This document shows positions 1-10,638 of a stretch of DNA of 64,000 nt, one piece after another. A program made the position numbers and the translations under genes. This stretch comes from Macrophomina tecta (lineage: Eukaryota > Ascomycota > Dothideomycetes > Botryosphaeriales > Botryosphaeriaceae), in contig JAKSGN010000036.1 of assembly GCA_024180945.1 (NCBI GenBank), positions 1,116,001-1,180,000 on the forward strand, in the 5' to 3' direction. The notes beneath the pieces are model-generated. The model had not been told where the DNA came from, made no database searches, and saw only the letters and a list, made by a program, of their open reading frames with translations. The stretch's first letter is position 1. The number at the start of each line of letters is the position of its first letter.

Positions 1-754
1 CATACACCAATTTTGAAAGCGTATCAGCAAGTGGCGCCAGCTCGCTCAATGATGTATACAATGTACTGATCGTGAGGCCTCGACATATGAAAGCTCAGTG
101 GCCAACACCCTTTGAGCCAGCGAGTAGATACTTGTTAAACATGTAGGACCTGAAAATGATCTTGCGGCGCACTCATGCTACCCGAAGTTTTTTGGACGGA
201 GAATATCATAACTTTATCTCTGGCTCGACAAAATTTCCTCTAACGAGCTGCGCACTGGCGGCTACATCGATAGGGGGCCTGCATTCAGCAATGGATCGAG
301 GAATAACCTGATTCACCCAATATTCCGTTCCGAACAGTGGATCGGCCTCGCTAACGCAGAATTTGAGCTACTGCAACCTTCTTTACAACTTGCAACAAAG
401 CTGCTGGTATCGCCGCGTTTTCTTCCTTTCTGGAACGCTGTTGCGGCGTCGGCGGTTTGTTCGTGACAAATGGGTTCGAAGGCCATGTACGGACATCTTG
501 ACCATCGCGTTGATCTTCTGGACCGCGAGATTTCCTGGCACGAGAAGAACTGGACTTGGCAAACCTTTAGTTAATCTAGCCAATGTCCACAGATTCCAAT
601 TTGGAGCAGAGGTGACCTTGGGTGACGCAGACGCTACCACCGATTTACTCCAGAGCCCCGGGTCTCAGCGTCTTTCATACGCCTCACTCACCAGGGTCAG
701 TGAAGGGTGCCTGCAGCTTCTTCGCCAACACGCGAAGCTTCAAGAAGCAATTGA
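1..754. other. 5' edge, no firm gene
   Basis: No gene can be fixed here. Short coding-looking pieces occur, for example an ATG at 470 with 34 codons on the + strand and an open + frame from about 612 to 800. They may be 5' exons of the gene ending at 1429, but I could not join them with convincing splice sites. Confidence 0.3.
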
Positions 755-1429
755 GTCACAGGCGGCAGTGGACGACTCAATCAGCCAGTTCCAACCAAAT
801 CCACTGCATACGAATGCACGCGGCTCAACCGCTACCCGACTCCCTACGGGTGTCCTAAACACAAAAACCTCCAATGGCATACCGAGCTCTCAGGACCCGC
901 CTGCAGATGGTTTAATTATACGCAGTTTATTCCACCTTGCAAAGAACCTGGTGGACGAACTCTGTCACGGTGTCAAATTGGCGACGGGCTGAATATGCAG
1001 TTCGGAATAGAGGTGACCAAGTGGCCGGGTCCGTTCAGCCAAGAAGAAGAGCGGGCGCCAAGCAGGCGGCCGTACAAGACGAGCTACGCAATCCCGATGC
1101 CTTGGATTGAAGCACTATGGACAAACGAGTTCTGAAATCAGGCTGATAACGTACATAGGATTGACTTCCGGATACCTAAGATACTGGGGATTGGAGAGAG
1201 GGCCACCGCGGTCTGGATGGCGGGGGACGAGGAATACGAACGCTTCAGCGACACGGACAACAAGAAGCTGGCGGCAATGCCCAGCAAGAAGCGAGCCGAG
1301 GCATTGGAGAAGAGAATGCGAGCAAAAGCCCGGCAGCGGCTGGGCCTGGACCAGGTGTACGACGACAGCGAGAGTATCAGCGAGGGACGGCAGGAAGACA
1401 TGGATGGCGTTATTCTAAACGGAGGATGA
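755..1429 (+). CDS. uncharacterised protein, 3' part of a spliced gene
   Basis: I do not recognise this protein. One frame is open from 755 to 1429 except for a TGA at 1133. That TGA falls inside a plausible 87-base intron, 1072-1158, with donor GTACAA, branch site CTGATAAC and acceptor CATAG, and the splice keeps the frame. The first part is Cys-, Trp- and Tyr-rich (YGCPKHKNLQWHTEL). The last exon (1159-1429) encodes a charged helical stretch with SKKRAEALEKRMRAKARQR, an acidic tail and the end GVILNGG. The start codon and 5' exons are unresolved; the left boundary given here is only where the open frame begins. Without the intron this would be a pseudogene or two separate frames. Confidence 0.4.
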
Positions 1430-2496
1430 CGCCAATGACGATGACGCTGGACGGGTGCTGCGCCACGGCTGACATAAGGTCGGCGCCGGTGGATCGCGGC
1501 TGAGACGCCAGGATTCCAGAAGCCGCATTGTGGGTGGAGATTGGTCGGCAGGGGGGAGATGAGAGCAATTTGTGGAGCATGTTGGATGCTTTCGCGGGGG
1601 CATCCACGCCTGGACACGGAACCGCTCGCTGCTCGCTTCCGAACCGGATTGAATGCGAGCAGAGGGGGGCGAAGCTGGATGCGAGCCGGGCGACGCGGAA
1701 TGACATGCAACTCTGGCAACCGGGCGTGCCGGACAGCCGCACACGTGACAGGGTGGCGCGGCAGCTGGAACCTCACCTCCCCCGTCCCGTCACGCCGTGC
1801 GCTCACCACCAGCGCGCCGCCAACACGCAACGACACCGGCCGGGCTGTGCGTCGAGCAGGCACGCGCTCAGCCGCGGGGGCCGTGTTCCTCGCACTGTGC
1901 AGGAGCGTGTCCGGGGGGCGATGCTGTTGGCTCTTTGACTGGACGCATCCGTCGCATTTGTCGCCTTCCCGCCCGCCACGCAACACGCATTGGGGCTTGG
2001 AGCGCGCACAAACGGCGGCGGCATCGGGGCAGAGGGCCCCGTCAGCACTGCCTTGGGCAACCGAAGCGGCGAATAATGAAGACGCGATGAGGTGATGGGC
2101 AGTCTTCCCCGCAGTTTGTTTGAAGCTGCCAGGAACCAGCGCTGCCGGCCCGGCTTGGCTTGCTGCATAGCGCGTCTCGTATGAGGCTGCCATCGTCATG
2201 GCTGCTTCCTGCCAAGGCAACTGCTACCGCTGCGTCCACCTTGTTTCGCGCACGGGAGCAGTCAGCCTGATTACGTAGGTCTACGGCATGCTGCTCCCTA
2301 TAATAATACCGCCTCCTTTCTCTGTTACATCCTCCTCTCCACCCCACCACACTCCATCCGCCCGTAACCCGCTCTCACCAAGCCTACTTTCTTCAAACCA
2401 ATATCCAACTCACAAACCTAACGTCAGCCCGCCGTTCTCCACCTGCCCGCCTCCATCTACTGACTCTGCCGCAGACATCTTCACCACAACGCCAAC
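1430..2496. other. intergenic, promoter side of the GPI protein gene
   Basis: GC-rich DNA with many overlapping open frames on both strands and no recognisable protein. The last 180 bases are strongly C/T-rich, as is common just upstream of highly expressed fungal genes. Confidence 0.4.
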
Positions 2497-2988
2497 ATGC
2501 GCTTCACTGCCGTTGCTGTCACTGGCCTTGCCTCCCTGGCCGCTGCCCAGGATGTGAACTCGATCTTCTCCTCCATCACCTCCGAGGTCGGCAGCGGTGC
2601 CTCTGCTGTCCCCAGTCAGGTCTCCAGCGCTGTCAGCTCCATCCTGTCTGACGGCTCGTCGCTCGCTAGCAGCTTGAGCTCGGTCGCCGCCACTGCCACC
2701 GGTTCCCTCGCTTCAAGCCTCTCTTCCGAGATCAACTCTGTCACTTCCAGCCTTGGATCTGAGCTCTCGTCGGCCACTTCGGCTGGCGGCTCTGCTCTCT
2801 CGTCGGCCACCTCCGCTGCTGGCTCTGCCGCCACTTCGGCTTCCTCTGCCGCCTCCAGCCGTGCCAGCTCCGCTTCTTCGGCCGCATCCTCTGCCGCAGC
2901 TTCGGCCACCGGTGCTGCCAACAACGTCGCCATCCCCGCCATGGGTGGTCTTCTTGGTGGTGCCCTTGCTGTTGTCGGTCTTTTGTAA
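2497..2988 (+). CDS. small Ser/Ala-rich GPI-anchored-type cell-surface protein
   Basis: A 163-residue intronless protein. Residues 1-17 form a signal peptide with a likely cut after the AAA of SLAAAQ. The body (about 18-140) is almost only Ser, Ala, Thr, Gly and Val in SSATSA-like runs, a composition typical of O-mannosylated wall proteins. The C-terminus (about 141-163) is small residues around an Asn pair followed by a hydrophobic tail, as expected for GPI attachment. The start has a C/T-rich leader and Kozak-like context. Function beyond a surface or cell-wall role cannot be read from sequence. Low complexity makes homology uncertain. Confidence 0.8.
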   Translation: MRFTAVAVTGLASLAAAQDVNSIFSSITSEVGSGASAVPSQVSSAVSSILSDGSSLASSLSSVAATATGSLASSLSSEINSVTSSLGSELSSATSAGGSALSSATSAAGSAATSASSAASSRASSASSAASSAAASATGAANNVAIPAMGGLLGGALAVVGLL

Positions 2989-3884
2989 ATATCCATGTGT
3001 GACTGATGTCACGTAATTTCCTTCACGGCTTTTTGAAGTTACGGTTTCACGGATGGACGAGCGAATCATGTAGCAGTGTGCCCTGAGCCGTTGGCTCTTG
3101 CGCGGCTGCCATTGGTCTACGGACTTACATTCCCCCAACATGCTCTGGCGTACAAACAATACCATAATGATCACTTCTTCTACCGCATTACGTTGTTGGC
3201 TTCGTGATTTTGGTGTTCTGGCCTCTCTTAACCCTATGAAGATAATGTGACGCATGAGCTACGTAGGTCTGATGGATTCATGGGTCCAGCCGCTCGAATG
3301 CGCCACGGCCACCCGTCCTGACCGTGAAGCTAATTTTAGTCATCGAGCTAAGTGTGGTTATGCGCGTTAACTCCGGCGCAACTGAGACATGCGCTAAACA
3401 AAACTGTTCTGCAACATTAGGCCTTCGGGAATGGCCATCGACAGCAGAGGGCGTTCCTTTTTCCTCAAGACAAGCACGCGCCATGGACATGGCGAACCCA
3501 ATCGAAGTTTCTTACCCGAATCAAAGACTTCCGTGAACTGGGATATCCCTGCCACACAGACCACAGGCTCGGGTCTTGAATCGATGCCCAGTCTCACCAC
3601 CGTGACCATTGTGACAACTAAGCTCTGTTCTTGCTGCTGCAAACTTTGAAACAACAGATCTTGGCAGGCTTGTTAGGTGCCGAGATTCCTGTAACCAAAG
3701 AGCTGTCTCGATGCAAAAGCAAGACCTGTGGTAGGATGCTGAAGCATCCACAATGGGGCTATAATTTCTCTAGGCAACTTCAGAAGCCGTATGAACGCGC
3801 AAAGGCTCATCAACACTACATGAGCCATTAAGAACCGCGAAATAAGTTGCACGGTTCTTTTCATTTCGTCGACCTTTCCCGCCA
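2989..3884. other. intergenic, nothing recognised
   Basis: Only short overlapping frames on both strands; no motif, membrane segment or splice pattern supports a gene. Confidence 0.4.
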
Positions 3885-4562
3885 ATGCCATGTCACCCTT
3901 GTCCAACCAGACCAATAAACACCCGTCGCAGTGACGGGACCACCGCCGATGGCGAGAATTCAGGAGAGGTGCTCCTCCGGATCGTCGCCATCGTCAGCTA
4001 CACCATAGCATTCCTCGCGGCCGCCGCACTTACAATCTACATCGTCGCCTATCTCAAGCCGCCACGCCAGTGGCGCTGGCACTGTCGACAGCGCGGGCGT
4101 CTGCTCGCACCTGAAAACCCTTCAACGAGTTCAAGTCGCTGCACATTCACGGTTGATGAAGGAAACCGTGACAGGGACAAGAGTGCTGAAGGCTGGGGGT
4201 TGAAGGGTCACTTCAATCGGAGGTGTCGTGGGGGCGTCCAGGGAGCCACGAAGAACACGATGTACACCACCGTACGCCTGATACCCTTAATCGGTATAGT
4301 ACTGAAGAACGGACCCGCACCTGTTGGCTTGATTAAACCCAAAGGAACAAGGGCCTTGCCTGGGGAATGCGGTGAAAGGGATGGCGAAATGTCGTACGAA
4401 TTGGATAAAAAGAGCAGAGCATATGGTGGAGGGCAGCTTCCATGGGCCGCGCAGGCTGGGGGAACCGCCAATGGGACTTTGATGAAGTCGCCGCCACGTC
4501 CCATACATGAAGAAGGCAATCAAGGATCCCAGTCAAGCAAGGAGAAGGGGAACATGATCTAA
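3885..4562 (+). CDS. doubtful ORF with one membrane segment
   Basis: An open frame of 225 codons. Residues about 29-57 form a strong membrane segment (LLRIVAIVSYTIAFLAAAAL and onward) followed by basic KPPRQWRWHCRQR. The remainder is low in recognisable features. No family is recognised. It could be a small single-pass membrane protein that ends sooner through an unseen intron, or a chance frame. Confidence 0.22.
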   Translation: MPCHPCPTRPINTRRSDGTTADGENSGEVLLRIVAIVSYTIAFLAAAALTIYIVAYLKPPRQWRWHCRQRGRLLAPENPSTSSSRCTFTVDEGNRDRDKSAEGWGLKGHFNRRCRGGVQGATKNTMYTTVRLIPLIGIVLKNGPAPVGLIKPKGTRALPGECGERDGEMSYELDKKSRAYGGGQLPWAAQAGGTANGTLMKSPPRPIHEEGNQGSQSSKEKGNMI

Positions 4563-4689
4563 TAGCAAGACCAGCTTTTGCTGAGACGTATCACACTGTG
4601 TGGACTAGAACATACCGGAATCAATGCAATCATCGAGGGGAATGCATATCCATAACCTACAAAACTCTTGACTATCTTGTCCATGTTGC

Positions 4690-6027
4690 CTATCCGGATG
4701 GTGTACCAGATCCACTCCGTTCATCTGGCGTAAGCGTAGCCGACCGATCGCTGTCTGTACTGACAGTACTCATAGTGCTGGCACGCTTGGAAAAGGCTGG
4801 CATTATATCGGTATCCGAATTGGGGGTCTTCGGCCTCAGCGTGGAGTTTGACGGAGTCAAACGAGAAGGTTTGGCAAGCCCGCTGCTGGGCTTCTTCTTG
4901 CGGCGTTCGGTGTTGGTGGTGCTACCAGTAGTACTATTGCTCCACCGCCTCTCCCTGCCAAATTTCTCATCGGCATCAAGCGTTGGCGTGGTACTTCGTG
5001 ACGAGGAGCGTGAATGAGACCTCTCTCTCATGCGCTCTTTGACAACACTGGGGCGGCGTTTCTTGTCTTTAGGGACTTCTAAGTGTGAGGAGGAATGGGT
5101 GTGGGCGTGATGGTGATGGTGATGATGATGGGTTTTCTCAACATCTGCACCGCGGGCTAGTCCTCTTGCATGGTTCCAACCACGCCAGCCGGTCCACCAG
5201 AGCCATCCGCCTTCCTGCTTGGCCAGCTCACGCTCACGCTGTTTGATGCGTCGGCGCAACTCAGTGCGACGCTCGTTCTCCTTCTCCCAATATTCGGTGC
5301 GGTAAATCTCCCAGTTCTGACGGAAGTCGGCAGAGAAGGGTTTGGGCAACAGCAGCAGCTTGACGTAATCTCCGCCCGGGGCCACATCCTCCTCAAGTAA
5401 GCCGTGATCGTTGTGGGTCAGGCGGTTGCGTGGATCCTTCTTATCAGGCTCAACATAGTGGTAGCTGCTGCCAGGAGTGGGGAAAAAGAGCTGGTAAGGG
5501 ACCAGGAAGCTGAGATGGCTGAGGATCTCGCGCCACCAAGGACCCTTGATGAGCACAATCTTGCAATTCATGCTGCGCAGGCCTCGGTTGGCGACGACAA
5601 CCCAGCGGCGCGGCCAGCGCACACCGCGTTCCCACTGGCCAGTGGCCCAGAATAGCACAGCAGTGACAATACCGGAGGTGAAGGCCAGCTTCTCGCCCAT
5701 GTCAACGACCCAATAGACGCTTCCGCCGACGCCAGTGCCGTCCTCGCGGGGACGCAGGAACAGGGCATAGCCGAAATAAGCGGTCCACAGGGCGAGTAGG
5801 GTCAGCACGAAGGTGTTTTGGCGGCGGCGGGCGCGCAGGGTCAAGTACTGGGCGCGCAGAGAGGCCTCGAGAATCAGGAGGTTGAGATAGATCTGCGGGG
5901 GCGACGAGGGCAGCAGGCTCGTGGGGTCGACCGGGCGGACGTCGCGGGCGGCAGCGGCGACCTGGGGAGCGGTAACTGAGGGCGGCGGGGCGCCCTTGAC
6001 GATCTGGTCGAGCTTCGACTCGGACAT
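4690..6027 (-). CDS. spo7: Spo7-like regulatory subunit of the Nem1-Spo7 phosphatase
   Basis: A 445-residue intronless protein. The first Met at 6027 begins MSESKLDQIV; upstream residues in the same frame look like leader. Order: disordered N-terminus, conserved PPQIYLNLLILEASLRAQY (about 44-62), membrane segments at about 71-91 and 109-129, a Trp-rich cytosolic region (GPWWREILSHLSFLVPYQLF), a basic helix, a run of eight His, and a Ser/Arg-rich tail. In the Spo7 family the two-TM protein activates Nem1, which dephosphorylates lipin (Pah1) at the nuclear/ER membrane and so controls conversion of phosphatidic acid to diacylglycerol. The long Ser-rich tail exceeds yeast Spo7 and may be a phosphorylation target. 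It is divergent from the alpha/beta hydrolase gene, with 475 bases between the start codons. Confidence 0.85.
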   Translation of the reverse strand: MSESKLDQIVKGAPPPSVTAPQVAAAARDVRPVDPTSLLPSSPPQIYLNLLILEASLRAQYLTLRARRRQNTFVLTLLALWTAYFGYALFLRPREDGTGVGGSVYWVVDMGEKLAFTSGIVTAVLFWATGQWERGVRWPRRWVVVANRGLRSMNCKIVLIKGPWWREILSHLSFLVPYQLFFPTPGSSYHYVEPDKKDPRNRLTHNDHGLLEEDVAPGGDYVKLLLLPKPFSADFRQNWEIYRTEYWEKENERRTELRRRIKQRERELAKQEGGWLWWTGWRGWNHARGLARGADVEKTHHHHHHHHAHTHSSSHLEVPKDKKRRPSVVKERMRERSHSRSSSRSTTPTLDADEKFGRERRWSNSTTGSTTNTERRKKKPSSGLAKPSRLTPSNSTLRPKTPNSDTDIMPAFSKRASTMSTVSTDSDRSATLTPDERSGSGTPSG

Positions 6028-6502
6028 GGCTTCTATCGCGGCTGCTTCATGTTCATGTCGGGCTGGCGGCGTGGGAAGGAGGGGGGTTGGGAGGGCAACG
6101 GTGTTGTTGTATACGCGCTGAAGCACTGCGGCGGGCTGGCCGGGGTTGGATTGGACAGGCCAGGCCAGGCCAGGCCAGCGCTGCGCTCGGCCCCATCGCA
6201 TCGCTGCACATCGCCGTGCTCCCGCGCGCAGCGGCGTCATTTGTCCGCTCAGCTGCTGCTCTCTCCGCTAACTCCGCCACCGGCCACCTTGGCTCCTCCG
6301 TCTCCTCGACTCATCTCGACTCGTCCCGCCCGCTCGCGCATACTTCTGCTGCCTTCGCCCGCTGCATATATGCCACGCTCCTTTCCGCCTGCTCGTTTCC
6401 TCCGTCTCAGCTCGTCCGAAGTTGCGCTCCCTTCGCCCCACGCCCTTCCTCTGCATCGCGCCTCCGCTGCTGCCTTGTAGTCACTACCGCAGTACTGCCA
6501 CC
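6028..6502. promoter_or_regulatory. shared divergent promoter, spo7-like and ABHD genes
   Basis: 475 bases separate the two start codons. The sequence is C/T-rich toward the + gene and includes a tandem pentamer run (ggcca/ggcca) near 6155-6175. No TATA box is obvious. Co-regulation is an inference from the arrangement. Confidence 0.45.
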
Positions 6503-8180
6503 ATGGCTGCACCCGCCAGCGGCGACGATGAGTTTCGCTCTCGCACCCAGCAGAGCCCGCTCGCTTCCCAGCGCGCAAAACAACAGGGCAGCGCTCCTCC
6601 CAGTGCCCCGAACGGACGGGGCTACAGCGGCTGGTTCCCTCTGGGCTACAAGGAAGGCTTCAGTCAATGGGTTTGCCTCCTCGGACCAGCCGTCGACTGA
6701 TGCACCTGCTAATATCGCTCAGTGGGCAGGTCTATCGCCCGCCGTGACAGAGCACAAGGTGCTTTCCTTTGTGCCGTATCTCCAGAAGCCGCCGACGCAC
6801 ACCCAGACTGGTTCTGCCCCACCGTCCACCTCTCCTTCGTCCATGAACATTTCAGGCGACCCGGCTGATGATGCGCAACCCGTCACCACAACCTCCGTTA
6901 CCGATCCGTACGGCCCGCGTAGATGGCATTCCAACCTGGTACAGCTGTCTGGAAAGGAACGTGCCCTCAATGAGTTCTGTGTCGAACGTGTTGGCGAAGA
7001 AGTCGAGAACAATCTGGTCATGCTGCACGGATACGGCGCCGGATTGGGCTTCTTCTACAAGAACTTCGAAGGCTTGAGCCGCGCCCCTGGCTGGAAGTTG
7101 TATGCGCTCGATCTCCTGGGCATGGGCCGTAGCAGTCGCCCGCCCTTCAGAATCCATGCGAACGATCGCGAGGGCAAGATCAATGAAGCTGAAAGCTGGT
7201 TCATCGATGCTCTCGAAGAGTGGCGCGTCAAGAAGGGTATCGACCGCTTCACCCTTCTGGGGCATAGCTTGGGAGGGTACATGGCTGTGGCATATGCGCT
7301 GAAATACCCGGGGCGACTCAACAAGCTGATCTTGGCAAGCCCTGTCGGCATCCCGGAGGACCCATACGCAGTGAACTCTGAGATGCCCGAACCTTCCGAC
7401 TCCACCATGGGCAACGAATTCACGCAGAACCAGGAGAGCACGACCAAGGGCACCAACCCCGCGGCAGTGAAGGCTGGCGACAACAACAATTTCCTGAACG
7501 CGCGCTCGAAAGCAGGTCCGCAGGAGAGCGGCAAACCTCCGAGAAAGCCCCTTCCCAAGTGGCTCACATATCTCTGGGATGCAAACATCAGCCCGTTCTC
7601 CTTCGTACGGTGGTCAGGCCCTCTAGGACCACGTCTGGTTTCCGGGTGGACCTCTCGTAGATTTTCGCACCTGCCGGCCGAGGAATCACAAGCTCTGCAT
7701 GACTACTCGTATTCCCTGTTTCGGCAAAGAGGAAGTGGCGAATATGCGCTCGCATATGTCCTTGCTCCGGGCGCTTTCGCCCGTAGCCCTCTGATTCGCA
7801 GGATCCACGGCGTGGGCAGACAGTTACTTGGCCCGCACGCTGGACCGACACCCGACGATACCAGCGCAACATCCACGCCGAGCGAGCTGCCGAAAAGGGA
7901 AAACGGCGTCCCTGTGGTCTTCATGTACGGTGAGAATGACTGGATGGATGTTGCTGGCGGCTTTGCAGCAGAGCAGAAGATGAAGGAGGAAAAAGAAAAG
8001 GTCCTGGCTGGCAAGACGGAAGAGGAGAAGAAGAAAGACAATGGCAGCGCCAAGGTCCTGATCATTAGAAAGGCCGGCCATCACGTCTACCTCGATGGGT
8101 GGGAGCAATTCAACGAGATCATGCGCGAGGAGATGGGCGATGTCGAGGCGAGAGAACGGGCAAGGCGCGAGGGCAGGTGA
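6503..8180 (+). CDS. ABHD4/5 (Cld1/Ict1)-type alpha/beta hydrolase or acyltransferase
   Basis: Two exons, 6503-6670 and 6723-8180, give 541 residues; the ATG sits in CCACCATGG. The 52-base intron has donor GTTTGC and acceptor CTCAG, and joining restores QWWAGLSPAVTEH. The oxyanion motif HGYGAG is at about 158-163, the nucleophile elbow GHSLGG at 236-241 (Ser238), a cap domain follows with a Gly/Ser/Pro-rich insert, and the end has KAGHHVYLD, holding the catalytic His and an H-x4-D acyltransferase motif. The family includes CGI-58, yeast Ict1 (lysophosphatidic acid acyltransferase) and Cld1 (cardiolipin deacylase); which activity applies here is not decided. A long Lys/Glu-rich insert lies just before the last motif. 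Confidence 0.85.
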
Positions 8181-8532
8181 TTATTGCATTCCGGCGTTGT
8201 CTAGAAGGGCGAGGCGTTAGCAGGCGTTTGCATGCGAGGATACGGATCACGAAGATACAATAGAGCCGCAAATTTCTAGCTCGTCTCCACTTGGCAGATC
8301 CTGGTTCGGCTTATTGACTTTAATTCCGAGATAGGCGTGCCGCAGCGCTCGCGGGCGTTCCGCGGAACATAGCCGAGATAGTTGTGCTGGCGGGGTTGTG
8401 GGGTAAAGTAAGCCGATGGGAGAGAACCTTCGAGCTATAAAACAGCCATCATCAACAACGCAGCATATTCACGCTCTGTCTAGATTTACATTCAAAGTCA
8501 GTTAAGCGTTGCTGTACCACAAACACGCCATT
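8181..8532. promoter_or_regulatory. promoter region of the ThDP enzyme gene
   Basis: About 350 bases with no coding signal. A canonical TATAAAA lies at 8436-8442, roughly 95 bases before the start codon. Confidence 0.5.
8436..8442 (+). promoter_or_regulatory. TATA box (TATAAAA)
   Basis: Exact TATAAAA, 91-97 bases upstream of the predicted ATG of the thiamine-diphosphate enzyme gene; spacing suits an inducible promoter with a short leader. Confidence 0.55.
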
Positions 8533-10638
8533 ATGTGAGTGGCGCTATCACACAGCCCCTTTCCCGAGATGAGTTTTGATGTTCAGCAGGGTTTACACCG
8601 CGTCTTTCGCCTTCTTTGAGGCCATATGGGAAGCCGGGATCACGCACTGTTTCGTTAATCTCGGGTCCGATCACCCCAGCATCATAGAGGCCATTGTCAA
8701 GGGTCAGAAGGAAAAGCAGGGAAACTTTCCTAAAATCATTACGTGTCCAAATGAGGTGCGCTTCTTGGCTTGTTGCTGAGCTCCGACGCAGCTGATCATC
8801 CGCAATCCAGATGGTGGCGCTTTCCATGGCCGACGGTTATGCCCGGTGAGTTCTCTCCGCCTCTCCGGAAGTCATCCCGCCGGCGCTAATGAGGCAGACT
8901 CACGAACAAACCCCAATGCGTCATTGTACACGTGGACGTCGGGACGCAAGGTCTCGGCGCTGCCGTCCACAATGCCTCCTGCGGCCGCGCGCCGGTCTTG
9001 ATATTTGCTGGCCTCTCCCCCTACACCATCGAGGGTGAGATGAGAGGAAGCAGAACCGAGTATATCCACTGGATTCAGGATGTCCCTGACCAGAAACAGA
9101 TTGTGGCCCAGTATTGCCGATACACGGGCGAAATCAAGACGGGCAAAAACGTCAAGGTGAGCAATGCATCAACAACTGGGTTGGCATCTCAATTCTAAGC
9201 CGGGACATTTAGCAAATCGTGAACCGTGCTTTGAATTTCGCCATGAGTGATCCCAAAGGGCCGGTCTACCTTTACGGCGCAAGGGAAGCAATGGAGGAAG
9301 ACCTGGAGCCTTACAAACTCGACCAGGCATTCTGGAGTCCGGTTGATCCGGCAGCTCTGTCCACGAAGGCTGTGAGGACCATAGCTGAAGCACTGGTGAA
9401 CGCCGCCGACCCCCTTGTTATCACCGGGTACAGCGGCCGAAACCATGCAGCCGTACGCGAGCTGGTCAAATTGGCCGACACGGTGCGCGGGCTTCGTGTG
9501 CTTGACACCGGCGGCAGCGACATGTGCTTTCCAGCTGAGTAGGCATATATGTCCCAAACCTTAACATCCCGACTGACGAAGCGCAGTCACCCCGCCTGGC
9601 TCGGTCTCCGCTACGGCGTTGATGAGAGCATCAAGAAGGCTGACGTGATATTGGTTCTCGATTGCGATGTGCCGTGGATCAACACGCAGTGCCATCCAAA
9701 GGAGGGTGCCAAAATCTACCATGTTGATGCCGACCCGCTCAAGCAGCAGATGCCCGTCTTTTACATTAAGGCTCTCGGGCGATACAAGGCTGACTCGGAA
9801 ATTGCTCTTAATCAGCTGCACTCCCACATTAGCTCCACGCCGGAACTGAGCCAGCAGGTAAAGAGCGCCGCATTCGGAGAGCGCTGGGACAAGCTGCAGG
9901 CGAGCTATAAACAGAAACTCGCTATCATCGAGAGCCTTGCTAAACCGGGTCAAGATGGCTCGTACGGCGCTTCGTACCTTGTCAATCGCTTACGCCGCGC
10001 CTGCCCTCATGATACAATCTGGGCTATCGAGGCTGTGACCAATACAGCATTTGTGGCGGACCAGATACAAGCCACAATCCCCGGTAGCTGGATCAACTGT
10101 GGCGGCGGCGGTCTTGGATGGTCCGGTGGTGGTGTAAGTCATGAACCCATGTTCTCCGTCCATTGACTGACCTGGTGTCCAGGCTCTCGGAATCAAACTC
10201 GCTACGGATATCTCTGGTGAAAAGAAATTCGTCTGTCAGATCGTCGGCGATGGAACCTACCTATTCTCCGTCCCCGGTAGCGTATACTGGATCAGTCAGC
10301 GGTACAAGATCCCCATTCTCACAATCGTGCTGAATAACAAGGGCTGGAACGCACCCCGGAAGTCTTTGCTGCTGGTGCACCCGAGCGGAGAAGGCTCTAA
10401 AGTCAGCAACGAGGAGCTTAACATTTCATTCGCGCCTACGCCTGACTATTCGGGCATCGCAAAGGCGGCTTCAGGAGGCGAGATCTGGGCCGCTCACGCT
10501 AGTACCGTGGAGGACCTGGATCGCCTCTTGCCAGAGGCTGTGAAGAGCGTGTTGAGCGGCACATCGGCGGTGCTGGATGCGCATCTGGATGGACCGCAAG
10601 GAAAATACCCTGGGAACAAAGCTACTTTGGTCGGCTGA
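8533..10638 (+). CDS. thiamine-diphosphate enzyme, acetolactate synthase-like
   Basis: Seven exons (8533-8534, 8590-8755, 8811-8845, 8898-9156, 9213-9538, 9587-10133, 10183-10638), 596 residues, all junctions GT-AG and in phase. N-terminal PYR domain with the activating Glu (CPNEMVALSMADGYAR, Glu56), a central domain, and a C-terminal PP domain with the ThDP/Mg motif GDGTYLFSVPG ending in LNNKGWN. Family members decarboxylate 2-oxo acids or make acetolactate or acyloin-type products; the exact substrate is not determined. The first splice splits the start codon (AT|G) and gives MVYTASFAFFE; the alternative is an unspliced start at ATG 8579 (MFSRVYTASF). No targeting peptide is evident, which argues against the mitochondrial biosynthetic acetolactate synthase. 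Confidence 0.85.

Noticed and set aside
363..992. 209-codon + frame at the left edge
   Set aside because: It does not begin with ATG and overlaps the frame that connects to the 1159-1429 exon. A part near 690-800 looks protein-like and may be an exon, but no joins were found.
1138..2220. 360-codon frame on the - strand
   Set aside because: GC-rich chance frame with Arg/Ala/Pro-biased composition and no motif; it overlaps the better supported + exon at 1159-1429.
2616..3255. Long - frames opposite the Ser/Ala-rich gene
   Set aside because: Mirror of repetitive Ser/Ala codons; no start or motif of their own.
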